NCBI GenBank assembly: GCA_026392135.1
Contig: JAPLCR010000215.1
Span: forward strand, 1-16,492
Source of the DNA: Armatimonadota bacterium
GTDB taxonomy: Bacteria > Armatimonadota > Chthonomonadetes > Chthonomonadales > Chthonomonadaceae
Length of the DNA: 16,492 nucleotides
Direction: 5' to 3'
Shown: positions 12,817 to 16,492 of the stretch, in pieces
Numbering within the stretch: the stretch's first letter is position 1
Layout of the letters: the number at the start of each line of letters is the position of its first letter
The notes under the pieces: model-generated
The model's database searches: none
What the model saw: only the letters and a program-made list of their open reading frames with translations
Told to the model about the DNA's origin: nothing
Made by a program: the position numbers and the translations under genes

Positions 12817-13218
12817 ATGGCATCGTACCCCAATCCAATCAACTTTCGGCTTAATGAGCAGCAGTCCCAGCGCCTCCGGGAGGAGGCTCAAAAGTATGAA
12901 CAGAGTTCAGGAGAGTATGCCCGACGTGTGGTGCTGGACTCTCTAGAAGACACCGAACGTAAACGTTTGAGAGATGCACTCCAAATGTTTCAGGAGGAGA
13001 TAGGTCGGCTTCGTAGCGATATCGAAGCCATGCAACCTGAAGGCACCAATTCTATTATGGAAGTCCGAGGGCTACGTGCAGAGGTGGTCGCCCTGCGGAG
13101 TGAACTTGGCGATTTGCGTAAGGACCTCGCGACAGCCGTGAGGGCTCTCCTAGTTGGGGCAGGCCGCGTCAGCAAAGACGACGCGCAGACTTGGACGACG
13201 AAGAATCTGGTTAAGTGA
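12817..13218 (+). CDS. Ribbon-helix-helix/coiled-coil accessory protein of the MobF system
   Basis: The 133-aa form starts at ATG 12817, with AGAGGGG about 9 nt upstream; the open frame to 12721 has no good start. Residues ~8-46 form a strand (INFRLNEQQ) plus two helices typical of RHH proteins (SQRLREEAQKYEQSSGEYAR, RVVLDSL). The rest is a long heptad coiled coil broken by a Pro/Gly-containing gap near 88. Small RHH proteins next to MobF relaxases (such as TrwA of R388) bind oriT and regulate transfer genes, and the position just upstream of the relaxase fits that role. The coiled coil is longer than in TrwA. This is an inference from layout. Confidence 0.68.
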   Translation: MASYPNPINFRLNEQQSQRLREEAQKYEQSSGEYARRVVLDSLEDTERKRLRDALQMFQEEIGRLRSDIEAMQPEGTNSIMEVRGLRAEVVALRSELGDLRKDLATAVRALLVGAGRVSKDDAQTWTTKNLVK

Positions 13219-13262
13219 ATTTGAAGTATCCTTAACTTTCACTGAGAATCCCGTAGCCTGCT

Positions 13263-13283
13263 CTCCTGCCCACATGGCAGGAG
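13263..13283. repeat. 8-bp hairpin covering a Shine-Dalgarno sequence
   Basis: CTCCTGCC (13263-13270) and GGCAGGAG (13276-13283) are perfect complements with a 5-nt loop CACAT. The right arm is part of AGGAGG, the only good ribosome binding site for the following 60-aa frame, so in mRNA the site would be hidden. No T-run follows. An oriT function is the alternative. Confidence 0.75.
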
Positions 13284-13296
13284 GCGATGGATTTAT

Positions 13297-13479
13297 TTGT
13301 TCGGCGAGTTTGAGGACGCACATTGGGAAAGTCTTGACGACAGTGCATATAAGAAATTGAATATGGTCGCTTATCTTGAACAGCGTCTGCACGCATTGGA
13401 GCTACCCCGGATGCAATATCGCGCTCTCGAACCTGAACGCACTCGCGCACGGACTCAATACCGGGGAATCGACTTTTGA
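13297..13479 (+). CDS. Possible 60-aa protein before the MobF relaxase
   Basis: The frame starts at TTG 13297, 13 nt after AGGAGG, and ends 15 nt before the relaxase. The product is charged: FGEFEDAHWESLDDSAYKKL, then AYLEQRLHALELPRM, then an Arg-rich tail. Real use is suggested by the tidy fit between the accessory gene and the relaxase and by the hairpin over its ribosome binding site. Against it stand the TTG start and lack of a recognised family. Its ELPRM segment also occurs in the relaxase C-terminus, so it could be a fragment of an older relaxase end. Confidence 0.45.
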   Translation: MFGEFEDAHWESLDDSAYKKLNMVAYLEQRLHALELPRMQYRALEPERTRARTQYRGIDF

Positions 13480-13494
13480 AAGTGAGTGTAAGCC

Positions 13495-16230
13495 ATGCTC
13501 TCAGTAGGCGCCATGGGCGCTGGACAGGAAAACTACTATCTTGCGCTGGCCCGCGAGGACTACTACCTTGAAGGGGGAGAACCCCTTGGGCAGTGGTTCG
13601 GATCAGGCGCGGCAGAGTTGGGTTTGGTCGGCACAGTAGCGAAGAACGCGCTCAAAAATCTTCTGATTGGCCTCTCTCCGGAGGGAGATCGCCCCCTGAT
13701 TAGAATTGCTGGCGCAAAGGAACATCAGCCAGGCTGGGATTTGACCTTCTCTGCCCCAAAGTCCGTTTCGGTGCTTTGGGCGGTCGCTGACATTGAGACC
13801 CGACATACTATTCAAGACGCGCATTATCAGGCAGTGAAAAAGGCGCTGGAATACCTGCAAGACGTTGCTGGCATAACGCGCCGTGGGCGGGGTGGCGCTG
13901 AACATGAAAGGGCCGGTTTGATTTTTGCCACCTTTGAACATGGAACCTCGCGGGCGCTAGACCCGCAACTTCACACGCACGCGCTTCTGTTGAATGTTGC
14001 TGTGTCGTTGAGCGATGGCAAGACAAAAACTATTATGAGCAAGCCCATTTACGACAACAAGATGACGGCAGGGGCTCTCTATCGCGCCGAGCTTTCGGCG
14101 GAACTCGAAAACCGACTCGGAGTACAGTGCGAACGTCAGGGGACGTGGTTTGAAGTGGCGGGGGTTCCTAAGGATTTAAGCGCCGAGTTTTCTAAGCGCC
14201 GCGCCGAGATAGAGACGTTCTTAGGCGAACGGGGGCTAACGAGCGCTGCCGCTTCGGCCTACGCAACGCTTGCCACCCGCACGGAGAAAGGGCATATAGC
14301 CCGAAGCGAGCTGTTTCCAAAATGGCAGAAGATCGGCGCGGCGCAGGGTTTCACCAATAGTGACGTAGCGGGCCTCTTAAACACGCGACCGGTTCGCGAC
14401 GTGGAAGCGGAGAAACAGGAAGCTATCCGTCTGGCGATAGAGAGGATCACCTCTCAAGAAAGCTATTTCTCACAAAAAGAGCTTTTGCGCTTTGTCGCCG
14501 AGGAGGCGCCCGGAAGGGGTATCAACGCGGAGGCGGTCCAGACAGCGGTCAAAGACACGCTCACCCGGTCTACCGAGATTATTGCTCTTGGCCGTGTGAA
14601 AGGCGAATTGCGCTACACCACACGCGAAATTCTTGAGACCGAGCATCAGATACTATCTCTGGTGGTGGCTGGCAAAACCGACGACCGGCACATTCTCCCT
14701 ATGGAGACATTTCAGAAGACGGTATCTCGGCAGACGGAGCTAAGCGAAGAACAGGTGCGGGCGCTACGGCATATTACTGCCGAAAAAGGAAGCGTTCAAG
14801 TAGTCTCCGGTATGGCAGGCACGGGAAAAACGAAAATGCTGTCTGTCGCCCGGGAGGCATGGGAACAAGGGGGTTATCGAGTCATCGGCGCTTCTCTCTC
14901 CGGGAAAGCCGCACAGGGTCTGCAAGAGGGAGCAGGCATACCGAGCGACACAATAGCCAAATTCTTAAAGGAACTTGATAGAGGGTTCGATTATTCCCCC
15001 GATGCGGGGCGCGCCTTCAAGGCCGAATTCAAGTACGCTACCTGGCAGATAGACGGGGACACGCGAAAGAAGATACGTGGCGAGTATCACCAACCGACAA
15101 GTCCGCTGGCGCATGAGTGGAAGTACGCGACGTGGCAGATAGGCTCTAAGCAACGAGACTTTCTCAACTATCGGCTGGAACGTGAACAGTACCGGCTCGA
15201 TGAAAAGACCATCCTCGTAGTAGACGAGGCTGGGATGATCGGTACAAAGCAGATGTCCCGACTCATTGAGCATGCGGCAAAGGGGCTGGCGAAACTTGTC
15301 CTTGTTGGAGATGCCAAGCAGCTTCAGCCAATAGAAGTCGGCGCTCCTTTCAAGTCCATAGCCAACACGATAGGACAGGCGGAGCTAACAGAGATTCGGC
15401 GGCAACGAGAAGGTTGGGCGCGCGATGCCGTTCATGATTTTGCCAACGGGCGTGCAGAGAATGCGCTACGTTCCTACGCAGAACGTGGACTTCTGACGGT
15501 GACCGCAGACAGAGCCAGCGCGATGCGCGCGATTGTATCTGACTGGCAAGAAAAAGGCGGTGACCCGAAAGACAACCTTATTCTTACTTCCACAAACCAC
15601 GAAGCCAGAACGCTCAACCAGCTTATACAAGAAGAGCGCAGACACGCCGGAAAGTTGGGTGAAGACAAGGTCTCCATCGCCGGCGAACTCGTTTATGTGG
15701 GGGATCGCGTTCTGTTTACCCGGAATTCGCGGCTCTATGGCGTAAAGAACGGCACGCTTGGAATGGTAGAAGGTATTGATACGGCGAAACAAACGCTTCT
15801 GGCTCGACTCGATAACGGCGACAGGCGAACAATTGATATTCGCCACTATGAACAGATGCGTCTTGGATATGCGGTCACCACCCATAAAGCGCAAGGAGTG
15901 ACTACCGAAAATGTATTTGTACTTGCCGGAGGACCGATGCAGGACCGTGAACTTTCCTATGTGCAAGCATCACGCGCACGAGGGGACACTCGCTTCTACA
16001 CAGAGCGGTCCGAGGTAGGGGACACACTGGCGCATCTAGCTGACCAAATGCAGACCTCTCGCCAAAAAGATATTGCGCTTGCTTCCTCACTGGTTCTGCC
16101 TGAACCCCTAGCGACTGAGGATTTACTCCAACGCCAGCGCCGAGAAGTGGAACTTCCCCGGATGCTCGAATCTGCACATGAAAGGGAGCGGCGTCCTGAA
16201 CCAGACATGGGACCAAGTTTTGGTTGCTGA
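13495..16230 (+). CDS. MobF-family conjugative relaxase-helicase (TrwC/TraI-like)
   Basis: This 911-aa protein joins a TrwC relaxase domain (1 to ~300) to a RecD/UvrD-like 5'-3' helicase. Catalytic tyrosine pairs lie at Tyr14/15 and Tyr23/24 (ENYYLALAREDYY), as in TrwC. The metal site is His149, His160 and His162 (EHGTSRALDPQLHTH), preceded by WDLTFSAPKSVSVLWA. The helicase has Walker A GMAGTGKT at 439-446, Walker B ILVVDEAG at 573-580, GDAKQLQPIE, and late motif GYAVTTHKAQG. It nicks oriT and unwinds the transferred strand. The N-terminus at ATG 13495 is right for the family although the ribosome binding site is weak. KYATWQI occurs twice, at 513-519 and 543-549, between helicase motifs I and II. 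Length is close to TrwC (966 aa) and the frame is intact. Confidence 0.95.
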   Translation: MLSVGAMGAGQENYYLALAREDYYLEGGEPLGQWFGSGAAELGLVGTVAKNALKNLLIGLSPEGDRPLIRIAGAKEHQPGWDLTFSAPKSVSVLWAVADIETRHTIQDAHYQAVKKALEYLQDVAGITRRGRGGAEHERAGLIFATFEHGTSRALDPQLHTHALLLNVAVSLSDGKTKTIMSKPIYDNKMTAGALYRAELSAELENRLGVQCERQGTWFEVAGVPKDLSAEFSKRRAEIETFLGERGLTSAAASAYATLATRTEKGHIARSELFPKWQKIGAAQGFTNSDVAGLLNTRPVRDVEAEKQEAIRLAIERITSQESYFSQKELLRFVAEEAPGRGINAEAVQTAVKDTLTRSTEIIALGRVKGELRYTTREILETEHQILSLVVAGKTDDRHILPMETFQKTVSRQTELSEEQVRALRHITAEKGSVQVVSGMAGTGKTKMLSVAREAWEQGGYRVIGASLSGKAAQGLQEGAGIPSDTIAKFLKELDRGFDYSPDAGRAFKAEFKYATWQIDGDTRKKIRGEYHQPTSPLAHEWKYATWQIGSKQRDFLNYRLEREQYRLDEKTILVVDEAGMIGTKQMSRLIEHAAKGLAKLVLVGDAKQLQPIEVGAPFKSIANTIGQAELTEIRRQREGWARDAVHDFANGRAENALRSYAERGLLTVTADRASAMRAIVSDWQEKGGDPKDNLILTSTNHEARTLNQLIQEERRHAGKLGEDKVSIAGELVYVGDRVLFTRNSRLYGVKNGTLGMVEGIDTAKQTLLARLDNGDRRTIDIRHYEQMRLGYAVTTHKAQGVTTENVFVLAGGPMQDRELSYVQASRARGDTRFYTERSEVGDTLAHLADQMQTSRQKDIALASSLVLPEPLATEDLLQRQRREVELPRMLESAHERERRPEPDMGPSFGC

Positions 16231-16290
16231 AGCAGGGCAGTGGCCTCTCATCTTCACGTGTTTCTTTTGGGAAATTGGTCAGAGGGGGCT

Positions 16291-16329
16291 CGTGAAGCGC
16301 GTTGTTGTAGCCGAACAACTATCTTCACG
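16291..16329. terminator. Long hairpin downstream of the MobF gene
   Basis: CGTGAAG (16291-16297) pairs with CTTCACG (16323-16329). After a 3x3 internal loop GTTGTT (16301-16306) pairs with AACAAC (16314-16319) around a 7-nt loop. ATCTTCACG also occurs at 16250-16258. No T-run follows, so it may terminate poorly; a transfer-origin or IS-target role is also possible. 16231-16290 shows no gene. Confidence 0.5.
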
Positions 16330-16353
16330 AAGCCAATAGAAGAGTAATTTACG

Positions 16354-16492
16354 GTAACTACTCACCCTATGAAAAGAGTAGGATTCGGTTAGAAAGTCTC
16401 CGAGAATAGAACTATGCTAACCCGTGAAGAGTTCCCATCTATCTATGAGCAAGGCTTCGAGGCTGTCTGGGCAGTTATCGAAGCCATGCAAA
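16354..16492 (+). mobile_element. Left part of an IS66-family insertion sequence, cut by the window
   Basis: The sequence GTAACTACTCACCC at 16354 has the GTAA beginning usual for IS66-family terminal repeats. It lies 60 bp before the start of a transposase-like gene, short enough to suggest the single-gene ISBst12-type subgroup without tnpA/tnpB. IS66 elements make 8-bp target repeats, so 16346-16353 (AATTTACG) would be one copy. The right end is outside the window. Confidence 0.5.
16414..16492 (+). CDS. tnpC: IS66-family transposase, N-terminal fragment
   Basis: The frame from ATG 16414 runs off the window after 26 codons: MLTREEFPSIYEQGFEAVWA, then VIEAMQ. The pattern 'LTREE...IYEQG.EAV...IE.L' is how IS66 transposases begin, before a leucine-zipper stretch. 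A preceding ribosome binding site is weak (GAGAATAGA). Only the very start is visible, so completeness cannot be judged. Confidence 0.65.
   Translation, partial: MLTREEFPSIYEQGFEAVWAVIEAMQ

Noticed and set aside
13287..13313. 8-codon leader peptide (ATG at 13287)
   Set aside because: The start is only 2 nt after AGGAGG, too close for normal initiation.

Overview
This window looks like the backbone of a transmissible bacterial plasmid. It holds partition genes, an iteron-type replication origin with its initiator, two separate DNA-transfer clusters and many small plasmid-type genes. There are no rRNA, tRNA, CRISPR or core metabolic genes. The host cannot be named from the sequence. Clear AGGAGG-like ribosome binding sites and TTGACT/TATAAG promoters show a bacterium with standard sigma-70-like signals. 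The gene repertoire (DUF932, DUF6573-like, YubB-like, MobF next to a ribbon-helix-helix gene) recalls plasmids of less-studied soil or thermal phyla, but that is a low-confidence impression.

Left part, + strand (1-3330): a ParA ATPase cut by the window edge, its small ribbon-helix-helix partner, a perfect 21-bp inverted repeat, five iterons mostly on a 22-bp period, and a 554-aa probable replication initiator. Behind the initiator lie overlapping alternative hairpins and a decayed copy of the end of the rep gene.

Middle-left, - strand (7102 down to 3333): an eight-gene operon-like run. Six of its genes carry nearly the same GAAAGGAG Shine-Dalgarno sequence, and two other pairs are ATGA-coupled. 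Products include a DUF932 protein, a SWIM zinc-finger protein, a ParB/sulfiredoxin-fold protein and five proteins I cannot assign. Divergent from it (7462-10383, + strand) is a tight mobilization cluster: a MobC-like accessory protein, a compact HUH relaxase and a VirD4/TraG coupling ATPase. A 73-aa coiled-coil gene is written in another frame inside the relaxase 3' end.

Middle-right (10384-12415): three - strand genes (DUF6573-like, an unknown, a YubB/Api92-like protein) are each preceded by a nearly identical promoter. Its TTGACT-N17-TATAAG core contains a dyad CTTATAC-N11-GTATAAG. A fourth, degenerate copy lies just before a + strand gene for a 63-aa ribbon-helix-helix-like protein, which is therefore a candidate regulator of this small regulon.

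Right part, + strand (12490-16492): structured leader sequences, a ribbon-helix-helix/coiled-coil accessory protein, a possible 60-aa gene and a 911-aa TrwC/TraI-type MobF relaxase-helicase. A long hairpin and the left end of an IS66-family element, cut by the window edge, follow. The plasmid thus carries two unrelated relaxase systems but only one coupling protein, and no mating-pair-formation genes are in view. By eye, the 3480-10380 block is richer in G+C than its flanks, which suggests a mosaic.
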